Source of the DNA: Berberis thunbergii
Lineage: Eukaryota > Streptophyta > Magnoliopsida > Ranunculales > Berberidaceae
DNA length: 64,000 nucleotides
Assembly (NCBI GenBank): GCA_003290165.1
Contig: QNQO01000816.1
Coordinates: 372,001-436,000, forward strand
Direction: 5' to 3'
In this document: positions 46,728 through 58,331 of the stretch, in pieces
Layout: each line of letters begins with the position of its first letter
Position numbering within the stretch: the first letter of the stretch is position 1
Made by a program: the position numbers and the translations under genes
Notes under the pieces: generated by a model
Told to the model about the DNA's origin: nothing
What the model saw: only the letters and a program-made list of their open reading frames with translations
Databases searched by the model: none

Positions 46728-47607
46728 TGTTGCAAATTTGGTTTTTTAAAAATAAAAACAAATGTGTGTTTACCTGGTTTTGAACCCTGGACCTCCCTCT
46801 CCTATGTTGATTTTTGAACCACTCTCTATTTTATAGTCCCATATCTACTATATATCTCTTTGAGGTAGAGTATATAAGAAGATAGTTAGGACTTGGGCTT
46901 GGACCCCTTGGGGGTACCACTCTTTTATGAGGAGGGGAGAGATAGGCCCTCGCGCCCGCCGCCATCCGTCCGGTTGGGCGGGCGGGTTGGGTCATTTAGA
47001 TAGCAAAACAATTTTTTGCTGAAATTTTATTTAAACAAAAAAACATATCTTTTCCACGACCCACGACTTGATCCTGCCAATGAACCTAGTCTTTATCTCG
47101 TTTTTTGATTGTATGTTTTATACCTATAAATACCATCTCTTTGTTTTAGAGTTTAATACACAAAACAAAAGCAAAAGAGAAATAACAGAGTTCAAGAAAA
47201 CGATTTTCTGCTTTCAGTTTATGCTTCGTACAGAGTTCTTGCAAAAAGGTTTTCGAGTTTCTGCTTCCAGCAAACAGTTTTCGTACAGAGTTTATTGCAA
47301 ACAGTTCTAGCTTTCTCTGTTTATGCTTCTGTTTGTTGCTGCTTTATTTTCTGGTGATTCCGAGCAAATAAGGAGATCTAGGGTGATTTGTATACCGTTC
47401 AATTATTGTGCAATTTTTGAACGAGATAGAGAAGATTCTAGGTTGTTTTATCCTGGGGACGGCGGGGGCTACGAAACTGCTTGCACAATTTTGGGCAGAG
47501 CTGCGAAACGTCTTAAAGAGAACGACCTAGTCCGCGACTCAACACAAGCAAAAATTGGTACCATCGTTCCTTCTTTTATTTTCGAATTTACAACATATTT
47601 ATCAACA
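46728..47607 (+). repeat. 3' LTR of the copia element
   Basis: 880 bp from TGTTGCAAATTTGG to TTTATCAACA. Its first 180 bp has no counterpart in the 5' copy. It retains the CTATAAATAC box at 47124-47133. Confidence 0.9.
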
Positions 47608-48150
47608 GACAACCATCTCACCATCGGATAGAGATTCACAACCTCTCTGTTACCGTCATCATCTCGACAACCCTTATTCCCTCCCTCTTTTCACTGTCAG
47701 TCTTTCAACCACCTTGTCTCCTCCTCTCGTCCAATACCACCAGCCTCTCTGTCCTCTCTTTTGCACGCTACTTCACAGCGAAACCGGGCAAAACAGAGCA
47801 CCATCGCCACCCTTCTTGTCACCCTGCTCTTTTACCCTTCTACCTTCTCGACAAATCATAACCACCACGTCCTCCTTCTCGTTTGATCTTCTTATTCATT
47901 CCCTATTCTCTCCCTTCGCCATCTCTCTCTCATAGATTTCACAGCACCACATAGAACAACAACGAACATGTGAAGGACTTTTGGAGGGAAATAAAATGAA
48001 TTTTAAAGCTCTAGGCTACTTGCACCCAGCTTTAATCTTTACCACCACAGTGAATCCGTACACATTAGTGAAGCGCATTCGCAAGGAGCCGACGATGTTC
48101 ATCCACACTTCTATTGCCGAGACCACCACCACTATGATATTCTAAACCCT
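47608..48150. other. Pyrimidine-rich sequence, no gene recognised
   Basis: The plus strand is rich in TCTC, CCACC and CTTC words. One open frame of 126 codons (47555-47935) is Ser/Pro/Leu-rich low complexity and not a supported protein. Confidence 0.45.
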
Positions 48151-48159
48151 CTGCTAAGG

Positions 48160-48718
48160 CATAGATGATTCCCCAGGTATAGTAGAATTTATTTTCATTT
48201 TTTATTTTTTTTTGATACATTGACATTGGGTTGATTTGTGAACAAACACATATTACATTTACCGTGTATGTTATGCATCAATGCTAGTTAGAATTATTCT
48301 ATGCTTTTATTTAAACATGTTTTATTCGTATTAGTTAAATCAGTGATTAGTTGTGTCTTCAACATAAAATTCATGCTAGGGATTTGCATCTTTGCTAAAA
48401 TCAATTCACTAAATTTCTAGGAGACAATACTGACATTGGTATAATTTTATAAACCTGAGGTATTATATGAAAGCCTGCAACTCTCTCTTTGATTCTCAAA
48501 CTCAATGTTCAGTTGTTTTTCTTCTTTCCATTAGTTTAGAATTTTGATTGTTGTAACCCCTTTCAAATTGGTTTAAATAGATTATTCGATTGTGTCTTCA
48601 ATCCTCGTGGTATCGACCCATATTTGTCACTGTATACTAGTTAGACGACCGTGCACTAGCGGTTGTAACAATCGGGATAAATTAGCCTATTAATTTGGGT
48701 TAGTAAAATCTGCATCAA
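48160..48718 (+). mobile_element. Probable LTR fragment of an old gypsy element
   Basis: The sequence is AT-rich and ends in a set of words typical of LTR 3' ends in several plant gypsy families: CCTCGTGGTATCGACCC, GACGACCGTGCACTAGCGGT and a terminal TGCATCA. No second copy or coding interior is present, so this would be a solo or truncated LTR. The left boundary is a guess. Confidence 0.4.
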
Positions 48719-50075
48719 CTTTGTTATACTTGAAATTAGTTTATATAGGTTTAAGTGATTTGAAATTGTACAGGCCTACAAAATGAGCTACCTAAAAAAA
48801 CTCATATCCAAATAAAGCTTGCACGACTAGGAAAATTCGGGCCTAAAAATCCTAGGGAAGGCGGGCATAAATGGTTAATTGGCAAGGATCCGCCATCCGC
48901 TGAACTCGTGGTAGTTAATTGAGGCGGATGCTGGGATCTGCGATCCCTAGCGGGTTTGGGACAAATTTGTCAAAATCAGCCCCAATCCGCCCCGTTGCCC
49001 TATTTGTTGCATGCTCATTACCACCACCCAACTCCGTTGAATGTTGAATACCACTACTATAATAAGATGACTGCTCAACACCCCCACTTTCATCATCTTC
49101 ACACAACACAAGTAGGTCATCCTAGGTGTCGTTAAAGAGCAACCTTGGTGGCTTGGGTCTATCATACAATACATTATCTACTCTTTTAAAAAGATGCAAT
49201 TGGTACACAGATCTCGCCCAACAACTTATTCACAAAAAATTTGGTCCCACATAATTGTTGTAAGCTAGTGTCTATCATTTGCATTACTCCGTTGTTTATC
49301 CATCCAACTTTAAAATTTCATTTCCTTAACACCCATATTTTTTTCAAGATTGGTCATTAAGTTAATATGTGAGAAAAGTTCAACATCTAAGTCTTCCATC
49401 AATGAACACACGCCCCTATCAATGTTGTAGGTTGACTCCAATGACCCCCATGATTGATCAAGAATGTTATCAATTGACTTGCCATTTCCCTACAATCAAT
49501 AACAATATGTTATATCACACGAGCAACAGTTCAACCAAAATCTTCAATTGACTGGAATTTTTCGATCTAGACAAAATAAACTCAAATTTCATTCAACGAC
49601 AAATCCCATCTTTTTATCCCTGCGACATACCCATCTTTCTCTCGTAACAGGTAGAGTTTATAGACAGTTTAGGTTAGTTTATGGTTTGAGGAAAATTTTG
49701 GGGGAAACTCCGCGCCAAATTAAATGTGTGATCTGGACGTTCGATGTTATTTATGATATGTAAAAGTGAGATTGAGTATTTTGACCTTAACTCTAGGTTA
49801 ATCCAAGGTAAGGGAATAGGGGCTTAAAAAATAATCATGATAGACAAACTCTATTAGATATAAAAAAAGGGGGTTTAAACCCAATTAAAATTTAAAAACG
49901 AGGGTCAAACTCTTATGAGTGCCAAACTAAAAAAACCTTACCCTAAAATTTTTGGAGGACAGTCACAAAGAGCACCTTAGTAATTTAAAAATAAAAAATT
50001 GTATGCAAAAATCTATTTGAAAACCGTCGGTTAATGAATGTACCCCACTCTGAGAGCTTCTAACTATATCTATAG
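48719..50075. other. No gene recognised
   Basis: Frames are short on both strands. 48840-48960 has repeated GCGGAT and GATCCGC words, giving weak inverted symmetry, but no transposon termini. Confidence 0.45.
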
Positions 50076-50745
50076 TGATGATACATAAAAACGGTCAGAC
50101 CTCTAAGCATACACGTGTCATGGTGATATCGAGGGATTACAGGCCCTAGCATCAAGCCCAATACTGAATCCAGCCCATGCGAGTCTAAGCACGTTCAATT
50201 TCAATCCATCAGGCAAACTCGGAACTTTCACGCATGCTAGGCTCACACGTCTCACAGCTGTCCTTAATACCCATAAGCCCTACTAAGGAAACTATCTCGA
50301 GGATCAGCTTCAGACGGGCAACTATAGCTGCTATCTGTTTCCAACTAAGAAGCCAATACCATAGAACATTCTTGCACAGGGAAACTCTCTTCGATTTATT
50401 ACTCTTGCATTGGGAATTATCTCCCGCATATCTAGTAGCACGGGGCTAACAAGGAACTCCCCTTTTAACAACATGACGTCCTAATTAGAGAAGGATCTCC
50501 ACAAAGATCTCCTTCCTAAACTACACCTACGATGGCCTAGTAGAACCAGGACTCCTTTCACTATAAGTATGACATGAGGTTGGTAAGCTAAAGTACGCTG
50601 CAACTTCCTCAAATCCTTGTCTGACTTTAGCATCGGAGTGTCATTGGCTAGCACAACAGTGGTCCGTGGCTCACTGTGTTACTTGTGCAGGTTAGCATGT
50701 CAGCAGAAACCAGGTCAAGGTAGGGAGCAAAAATGACTGCATTAG
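50076..50745 (+). repeat. 5' LTR of the second Tat-like element
   Basis: About 670 bp from TGATGATACATAAAAACGG to GACTGCATTA. The ends resemble those of the 33359 element (TGTTGATACAT...CGCATCA), and the CTTTAGCATCGGAGTG...GGTGGTC-type 3' part resembles 58165-58230, but the middle differs, so this is a related, not identical, family. Confidence 0.7.
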
Positions 50746-50748
50746 TTT

Positions 50749-50765
50749 GGCGTCGTCTATGGGGG
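50749..50765 (+). other. Primer binding site, tRNA-Asp-like
   Basis: TGGCGTCGTCTATGGGG three bases after the LTR end. It matches the tRNA-Asp complement (TGGCGCCGTTG...) at most of the first ten positions. Confidence 0.55.
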
Positions 50766-51036
50766 CGAAAAAATTCTTAGATGTACACTAAGCATCATCT
50801 CCTTTACAAACAAGAGAGAGAGGTCACGCAACAATGAAGAACCAGGGGACACATCAAATGCTCAGGTTGTCCCTATACCACGTCCTTCAACAATTCCTAT
50901 CGTGCACGAGCAACCGACTCACGCTCTCGCTCAGGCAACAACGACTACAGACCCCAGAATTGATACGCTGACATCTCAATATAGCGGATCGCCAAGGCGG
51001 TAGAGGCTCTCACGCGACAGAATCCATCACCCGCTA

Positions 51037-51760
51037 ATGGAGACCAGAAGCAACACAGACCTTCGCCTCCAAAAAATGATAAGGAGAAAGCGCACGAAAG
51101 TCAAGCCCCCGCTAGTTCTTATTGGACTAAAGAAGGTTGCGCATTGCGCAACTAATGTTGAGCTTGCCGCCTGGATAGAGAGGCTCGTCCCTGAGAACCC
51201 CCTTCGCAGATGGACGCATGGTCCAGACGTACTGTACCACCTCTCCATCCCACCATTTGTAGACCAGATCATGAACGAGACCCTTTCGAGGAAGTTCACT
51301 CCACCGAAGCTTGACTCCTACAATGAAACCACCGATCCTTTCGACCACCTGCGCCATCACCAGCACGTAATGGCCTTAAAGAAGGATCTGAGTCCTTCAT
51401 GTGCAGGGCCTTTCCCACTAGTTTGAAAAGCTCGACACTGATGTGGTTTCACAACCTTCGGCTGAAGTCGATCGATTCCTTCAAAACATTGGCAAGGGAA
51501 TTCCAGACATGCTTCATCGGGAGCCAACAATTTTGAAAAGGCCCGCACTACATACTCTCTCTAAAGTAGAGGTCCAACGAGACACTCCGAGAGTATGTCA
51601 CGCGGTTCAACAATGAGCTGATCCTCATCGATGGGTGCAGCGACAATACAGCCGTAACGTCCTTCACTGTGGACTTTAAAGATGGAAAGCTCTATGTGGA
51701 CCTCACCCTGGAGCCCCCCCTCTAGACATGATAGAGCTCCTCAAGAGCGTCTAGAGACAT
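51037..51760 (+). pseudogene. Tat-type gag remnant
   Basis: 51037-51426 is open for 129 codons: ELAAWIERLVPENPL, PFVDQIMNETLSRKFTPPKL, DPFDHLRHHQHVMALKK, the conserved start of the plant retrotransposon gag domain. After a frame change it goes on as CRAFPTSLKSS, MWFHNLRLKSIDSFKTLARE, CFIGSQQF, then SNETLREYVTRFNNELILID and KDGKLYVDLTLEPPL up to about 51722. A decayed knuckle (KYCMYHKEGDDKHQ) lies near 52060-52110. Gag order is normal with several frameshifts. Confidence 0.85.
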
Positions 51761-52424
51761 ATCACCCTTGAGGAGTCGTGGACTATTAAAAGGGAAACTG
51801 AAGTCGAGAAGAATCCCTCCACTCATAGGGACACGAAGGAGGGCAAAAGACGCGAGGATGAGGAACGAAACAACGGCAAGTGCAGTGACAACAGGTCAGA
51901 CCCATGCTAGTTCAGGCCGGAGAAATCATCCAACTACGTTGGATCCAGAGCTGTGACACCCTTAAATATTAGCCTGTCAGACGTACTTAAATCCATAAAG
52001 AGCTTGGGAGGAACTGAAGTGGCCCCCGAAGACACGCGGAGACCCCTACAAGCGTGACAACAAGTATTGCATGTACCACAAGGAGGGCGACGACAAACAC
52101 CAATGATTGCAAGAGTATGAGGTATGAAGTCGAATACTTGATCCACAGAGGCAAACTGAAAGAGTTCTTGAAGTCTTAATAGGGAACGAAACAAACAAAG
52201 GAAAGGAGGAGTCAGTTAAAAAAATAAAGGAGACTCCAGGGATAATATACGTCCTCCATGGAATCGGACCAAACAAAAGCCATTCATGTAGGTTCCGCAA
52301 GCTGACTCTACTTGATATGTGGACACAACCCGTGGATGAGGATAAAACATCTGCCACTCAAGGATTCAGAGCCCCATTCTCCCCTTGACCTTTACAGAAA
52401 AAGACTTTGAAGAAGTCTGAGCGC

Positions 52425-52860
52425 CTATAATGACACTCTTGTCATCTCGATCTCCATAGCAATGTGGGAAGTGACGAGAGTTCTGGTGGACACAGGAAGC
52501 TCGCTTGATATTCTGTTCTACAACGCGATCTGCAACATAGACCTCAAGGAAGAAAAACCTAACGTCTTCAAAAAACTCGCTTATCAAATTTAGCAGGGAG
52601 AAATGCTTCCCATCGGAAAGATAAGGTTAACTACGGTGGCAGGAGAGCTGCAGCTCAGGAAGGTCCTATTTCTGAACTTCATGGTGGTAGACGCGCCATC
52701 ATCCTATAAGCTCATCCTGAGAAGACCATGGCTCACTAGATGGAAACAGTGCTCTCCATCCTTCAACAGTGTGTTAAGTATACTGCTAACCAGACCGAAG
52801 GTACAATACGTGGAGGCCAACCTACGGCACGAGGCTGCCACTATGCTGCACTAAAACGGA
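52425..52860 (+). pseudogene. Tat-type retropepsin remnant
   Basis: Read over two frames: LVIIEISIAMWEVTRVLVDT, GSSLDILFYNAI with an intact DTG (codons at 52489-52497), a stop near 52590, then RLTTVAGELQLRKVLFLNFM, VVDAPSSYKLILRRPWLTRW, where relatives have LGRPWL. It is an aspartic protease that would cut the polyprotein. The frame ends at 52852 and no RT follows: RT, RNase H and integrase of this element are deleted. Confidence 0.8.
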
Positions 52861-53308
52861 TAGAAAGCTCCCAAATTCAACCATATTCCTGCAAAGCAGC
52901 CTGACCCAGTACTAGGCCAAGCGACGGTAGAGACATCACTTTCGAGCGGGACAGGAGCAATGAGCTCTTCCGCCCAGCAAGATGAAAAGGCCATGGAAAA
53001 CGGGAAACACATCCCCAACATTTCGTCGCACAGAGATCCGCCCCTCTATAGGAGTTACTAATCAGTAACCTATGTAACGCCTCGACAGTCCGCTACATGA
53101 TCTGCGAGAACAACCCGAATTACTCCAAGGCCAGGATCATTTCTCTCCATCAACAGTTAGTTTGTTTTAAGTTATTTGTTTCCCATTCTATAGTCAATAT
53201 TGAATTCTAGTATTTAAAAGACTTGTGTGATTTACAATCATTTAAGAAATAAAAGAAGAATTACGAAAACAACTCTATTGATTATTGGAAAGAACCGTAA
53301 CAAGTCCC
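52861..53308. other. Region following protease, no domain
   Basis: A short polar coding-like piece (about 52870-53060) could be the protease-RT linker. The rest is AT-rich. The missing pol domains should have been here. Confidence 0.5.
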
Positions 53309-54321
53309 TTGAGGCAAATACAAAAGGTTACGTATTAGGAACGCTCTTAGGCGGATATAAAAGACTACATTCGAAAAACATCTGAAAATAGTGTGAAAAG
53401 AAGAAAAAAGACTCGCTTAGACAATTCTACTGCAAGAAGCGTCCGAGGAAAACTTGTAGATTTTCTAATGTGAGCAATCTGCAAGTGACAACAAAGATAA
53501 ACGATCGAAATTCGCTCGACCCCTTCCCAAGATAAAGACGAAAGCGTGAGAGGGGATTGAAAGGACTGAGCTGGCAGATTGCTCCGTCAAATCACTCCGA
53601 ACAAGTGCTCGTCCTACGACATTGTAGACCTCACAACGGGCTTTTGATTTCCTCAAGAGACATCCCACCCCTTCTAACTTCCTCAAATAGCTTAGAAAAG
53701 ACAGATGAGGATGGCCACAAAACAACAACCCAGTAACGATCTCACAATGCTATCAAGAGAGACCACTTTCCCATCTGCAACACTAGGTGTGACTGAAAGA
53801 TACCACATCCGGAGACATTGCAAATCGACTAACACTTTAATCAGCCATTGGTTAGCGGAGGGATCCGAGCACACGAAGGAGAAATTGTACGGTGTAACAC
53901 CAAGGCATCTCCCTTTGTAGGAAATCCATACTATTTCTAGCAATATGAGAAGAAATTACATGACCTCAGCAAATCAACTACGTGCCCACCAATAACAGGT
54001 GACCACACATAACAACAACTATCTCTGTGCCTAACCAGTGCAAATGTCAGAACATTCAGAGACTCCAGAAATGGAGATCCGCCTTTGGAAAAATTAAAGC
54101 GTTCTCTTCAAGCGAGAACATTATAGGAGATAAGCTCTGTGAAAGATAGTGCCTACAACGATTGGCAAACACCATTATATAGACATGATGGTTCACCAAG
54201 TGGGCAGTCCAGCATTAACTGCCAAGCATTGAATACCGTACGAGAAACGATGAGACAACGGTTCCCAAGGAAATTATGCTTACCACGTTATTCAAATTGA
54301 TGGCACCGCACACAACCCCAT
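53309..54321 (+). repeat. Internal Tat-like block, duplicated at 6001-7026
   Basis: Colinear with 6001-7026 in the same orientation, with many shared 15-22 bp words but clear divergence and small indels. Stop-rich; function unknown. Confidence 0.75.
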
Positions 54322-54589
54322 CAATTGAGGGGATTAACCGATACTCAACACGTCAAGCAGTCTACGCCATACACGTGTTACCGCACGATCTACACCGTTC
54401 ACACAACGCACCATGCCCTAGCCCTCCTCTGCGGGCCCATGGCTTGGCCTATTACTCAAACAATTTTTGTCGCATGCTTGGCACAAGCATGAGAAATCCA
54501 AGTCAACTCTAACACACGGATCGTACCTGCAGATCACTAGCTGATTAAGGTAACTTTGTCAACCCATGCACCAGGCAGATGGACTAGGT

Positions 54590-55705
54590 TCACACACGCC
54601 CTAGTAGGCAAAACCTCTTTTCAAACAAGGTAAGCTTAGTCAGCCAATGCTGATGACAATGGCTTCTGGTTCTACCCAAGACCTAGTCTGCGTTAGCGCT
54701 GGCATTGACGATCTAGGAAGTGGGAGTCTAATCAGCGCTATCATGCTGGTGACGACGACTTGGCAAGGATCATTGCTCCCTTCGCGGTCAAATGATCATC
54801 GAACCTAATCAGGTAGGCTTAGCTAGTGACGACTAGCAACGAAAGCTTCTAATAAAAAGTTAGACTTGTAGCCCTCACTGCGCGGGTTATAGATAGTCTG
54901 GAAGGTTGGGGGAGCCTAGTCAATTCCTAACTGACTTTGATGGCTCGCCACGGGACCACTGTTTTTCAGCGAGGCGCCAAATCCCCAAACCTGGACTTGT
55001 AGCCCCCACTACAATGGTATATGATAGTTTGGAAGGTGGGAGTCTAAGTCAGTTACGAATTGATTCTGATGGCTCGCCACAGGACCAATGCTTTTCAGTG
55101 TGGTCACTAAATCACCAACCTTGGATGGTTAGTCCCCACTACGAGGGTAGAAATAGTCTAAAAGGGTGAGAGCCTAGTCAGCCACGACTTGATCTGACGG
55201 CTTGCCACGAGACCACTGCTTTTCCAATGTGGTCGCGAAAGCTCCCAAATTTGTATCTTGATGTGCACAAGTGTCGATGATTTGGAAAGTGGGAGGTAAG
55301 TCGATCCCGACCTAATTCTGATGGCTTACCCCGGGACCACTATTTTTATCCTGGTGGCCAGACCTTTCAGAATTCGTAAGTTCCCACAGCGCGGGAGGGT
55401 GTAGATGGTTCGAAAGGTGGGAGCCTAGTCATTCCTGAACTGATTACGATGGGTTGCCACGGGACCATTGCTCCTCCAGCCTGGTCGCCAAACCTATACT
55501 CCTCCGATCTGTAGTTTTCTTTGCTTCGGTCATAAACGATTCAAAGGTGGGAGCCTAGTCAGTCAAGGACTGATTCCGACGGCTTGCCACGGGACCACTG
55601 CTTTTCCAGCCTGGACACAAACTTTACTCAAGTACTCTATAGTCTGATTTGTCAGTCGTAATGATTCAAAAGGTGGGAGTCTCAACAGCTTGCTACGCAC
55701 CTCCA
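54590..55705 (+). repeat. Tandem array, ~128-bp unit
   Basis: The word GGCT(T/C)GCCACGGGACCACT recurs at about 54942, 55071, 55199, 55323, 55452, 55581 and (decayed) 55686, giving spacings of 129, 128, 124, 129, 129 and 105. Each unit also carries GGTGGGAGCCTAGTCAG(T) and a TTTCCAGC(C)TGGT-like block. More diverged units extend left to about 54590. It lies between the internal block and the antisense ORF. Confidence 0.88.
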
Positions 55706-56219
55706 TTTTTCTTCAAAACAACACTCGCAAACATGAATCTAGCTGAATCAGCATCTCCACGCTCAAACAAACTGACATTCAATATTAGCGACGACCATTT
55801 GCATCAATACATAGGTCGTACAACCACTGCCCAGATAAAGCTACTTAGGATGCCAGCCCGAGTTTACGGCGCCTGACTCTACACTAATGCCTAACACAGA
55901 CACTTGGCCATCGTAAGTCGCCCATAGCAGCAACTGCAGCTGAACGGTCAGTTAAACAGGGTAAGCCCCAAGCCAACTTACCTCGGAGACAAGACACAGC
56001 TCGGGGGACTCAACCCTAAGCTAAACTGTCCGCAGCATGCCCACTATCGGACATGACTTCACAGCAATGACCTGAGTCGTTCACAATACAAAGAGGTCAA
56101 GCTCTTCATCGCAGATTGACCAGTCAACGTCATATTGATTCAACCAGCCTATGCTAAAACAAGACCACAAGGTGAAATGAAAAACATGCAATAGAGACAA
56201 CAAACCCGAAACGGATAAA

Positions 56220-58065
56220 CTATTTTAATTAGAGGTCAAAACGAGAAGGGGTACAATCACACCAAGGTTACTCCTTATCAGGAGAAGGTACAGAAGCTGA
56301 AGAGCTAATAAGCCAAGTAGAAGATGGAGTAGGAGTTGCGTCCGCTCGCACCACGATCTTGACATTAGGGCCCTGACAGTCTTCGTCGTCCGATGACACA
56401 GAGGTATAGACAAGTCTACATATGACATCTTCTTATAGCGGCCGAGATCCCACTCGGGATGTTCCTCTAACGTCAGCGCGAGTAGCTCCACCCGACCATG
56501 TACAACCTAGCAGAACACACACTTGCCTTGCTCCTAAAGAAGCTCTTCCACTTGCACCTTCGCGTCAACAAGTGCACACTTCAGTAGCTTTAACTTGTCA
56601 GTCAGCGCGTCGACCTGAGACGTCTATGTGGCAAGATTGCTCTTCACAACACTAAGCTCATGCCACCCTAATTCGAGCTAGTCCTCAGTCTTTCTCGCCT
56701 CGCGAGCATAGAACTCCACATCGAATTCCAACTGTTTAATTTCAGCAACCCAGTTAGCTTCCTTCGAGCACTTTCTTCAGCAAGAGACCACAGTTCAGAA
56801 CACGCCTTAGCCACAGTTTCCTGCGTAACCTCAATTTTTAACAGATCCGGCTCATTTCCTCAAGTTCGTTCCTTCGGACACCACCTCTGACAGATTACCT
56901 TCAAGGTCTTCCAAACGAGCCTTCTGATCCTCAGCGGCCATGGTTGATTGATCCAGCCTTTCTCTTCAGCCTACTTCTTCAGCTGCTCAATTTCATAGAG
57001 CGCATCAGAATACAGTGTCTGCATGTTCGAAATACACGCTTGAAGGTGTATACCCTTTCATGAACCGCCTCGACCTTCCATCCCCGGAACAACCATGTGG
57101 CTCAATGAGACATACCCAACATAAGGTACTTCAAGCCCTTATCCATACACCCTTCCAGCGTATCCTTCTCAGTTTTGGAGCGTGGGTCATCAGCCAGCTG
57201 TGCCGCCTGCTTATATGCTTCCTCGAAGCATATTCTATGTCCACCTCTTGGTGCCACACTTGTGAACTCATCTTCACCAAGTCTGGTGCAAACAGGCTTA
57301 TCCGTGCACCCAAGTGAAGCTTCCCTGAATCAGGAATCACGGCCAGCACCACCCTTCACGGTTGCCACCATCCTCAGGCTCTTTTCCATAGCCTTCTCCT
57401 TATCGACAACAGTCGACCCTTTATTTGAGCAACTCGACGGGATCATGAGGGAGAGGAGGAAGCGAGTTATCCAGAGGACCCTCCAACACTTCTAGTTGTG
57501 GCCTAGAACGAGACGGTGAGCAACGCGGACTGCATGAAACTTGGCCTGTGCCAACATGGCCACTCTCAGATTGCATGCTAGCGGGACGACCAGATTCTAT
57601 AGCTTCATGTGAATCTTCATAGGAGCTTTTTATCGAAATGGTCCCATGCAAATTAGCACCGGCGGAATCTGCCATTGCAACCCGCACCAGAAGGTCATTT
57701 AGAGCTTTGACCTGCGCGTTGGTAAGGTTCAATCTATCTACCACTCCTGCACACTACAGGTAATATTTCTTCAAGCTGTAAACATCAGCATCCGCCCCAA
57801 TAGGCTTATCAGACTCTCACTCTTCTTTTACCAAAGGAGTCCTGCCGAAGACGATCTAGTCTTCACACGAGACTTTCCCCTCACAAAGGAGCTAAGCATT
57901 TTAGACGGCTCCTCCGCATCAGACACAACGAGAGCCTTGCCTCTAGTAGCCTTCATCATTGGGTCCTTAACAGAGCCAAGTGTCAAAGAAACTCAGTCAT
58001 GCAAAGGTTGATCTTGGGCGAGATCCTATCCCTCCATCATGCCCATGAAAGCACAAATAGCTGAG
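56220..58065 (-). pseudogene. Antisense coding region of Tat-like element (C-terminal part of antisense protein)
   Basis: On the minus strand, coding-like sequence runs from about 58060 to 56270 over several frames: SVKDPMMKATRGKALVVSDA, then EEPSKMLSSFVRGKSRVKTR; 57744-57421 (107 codons) VVDRLNLTNAQVKALNDLLV; 57352-57131 ARISLFAPDLVKMSSQVWHQ and VDIEYASRKHI; ending near 56491-56225 with the acidic EEHPEWDLGRYKK. It is polar and coiled-coil-like, as in the tail of antisense ORF proteins of Tat elements, but I see no PF04195 block here. The placement matches the antisense ORF at 38740-40000. Broken by stops; function unknown. Confidence 0.5.
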
Positions 58066-58139
58066 GAATGGAACGCTTGCTAGATTAGGTGAGAAAAATG
58101 AAAGAAAAAGGTACGCATACACATTGATAATTTCTTCTA

Positions 58140-58270
58140 GTCTACATTTTTCTTGTACCGTCACCTGACTTTAGCAAGGGAGTGCCTTCGGCCACCACAA
58201 TGGTGGTCCCTAGCTCACTGTTGTTCGATTTGCAAGTTTGAGATTAGTAAAGATGGATTTGGATGCATCA
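58140..58270 (+). repeat. Truncated LTR 3' end
   Basis: CTGACTTTAGCAAGGGAGTG, TTCGGCCACCACAATGGTGG and a terminal GGATGCATCA match the 3' parts of the two Tat-type LTRs. Only ~130 bp is present, against 565-670 bp in relatives, and it directly precedes a primer site and gag. Confidence 0.7.
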
Positions 58271-58273
58271 GTT

Positions 58274-58290
58274 TGGAATCGTCTGTGGGG
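58274..58290 (+). other. Primer binding site of third Tat-like element
   Basis: TGGAATCGTCTGTGGGG lies three bases after CATCA, same spacing as at 33927 and 50749. Confidence 0.6.
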
Positions 58291-58331
58291 AGAATGACAA
58301 TTTTTTCTTGAAACAAACATATAAGCTCTTT

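Larger units (their letters stand above)
41501..47607 (+). mobile_element. Ty1/copia retrotransposon, near complete, 5' LTR truncated
   Basis: A 6.1-kb element: 5' LTR remnant 41501-42261, gag-pol 42280-46188, polypurine tract AAGTGGGGGA (46717-46726), 3' LTR 46728-47607 (880 bp). The 5' LTR lacks the first ~180 bp present in the 3' copy (TGTTGCAAATTTGG start), so the left boundary and TSD are lost. It is the least decayed element here, but five or more lesions disable it. No tRNA-Met primer site (TGGTATCAGAGC) follows the 5' LTR; only ~18 bp separate LTR and gag ATG. Confidence 0.93.
50076..58139 (+). mobile_element. Second Tat-like gypsy element (gag-protease only), with tandem array and antisense ORF
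   Basis: 5' LTR 50076 to about 50745, primer site at 50749, gag 51037-51760, protease 52425-52860, a kilobase non-coding block (53309-54321) shared with 6001-7026, a ~128-bp tandem array (54590-55700), and an antisense coding region (56270-58060). RT, RNase H and integrase are absent between 52860 and 53309, so it is a large internal-deletion derivative. The order pol, tandem array, antisense ORF, LTR follows the plan of Tat-lineage 3' regions. A complete 3' LTR is missing: only ~130 bp of LTR-like end (58140-58270) precedes the next element. Confidence 0.75.

Noticed and set aside
46770..46800. GGTTTTGAACCC in copia 3' LTR as a SINE box B.
   Set aside because: No box A upstream at the right distance and no TSD; it is part of the LTR.
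47555..47935. 126-codon Ser/Pro-rich open frame.
   Set aside because: Low-complexity pyrimidine-rich DNA starting inside the copia LTR; no domain.
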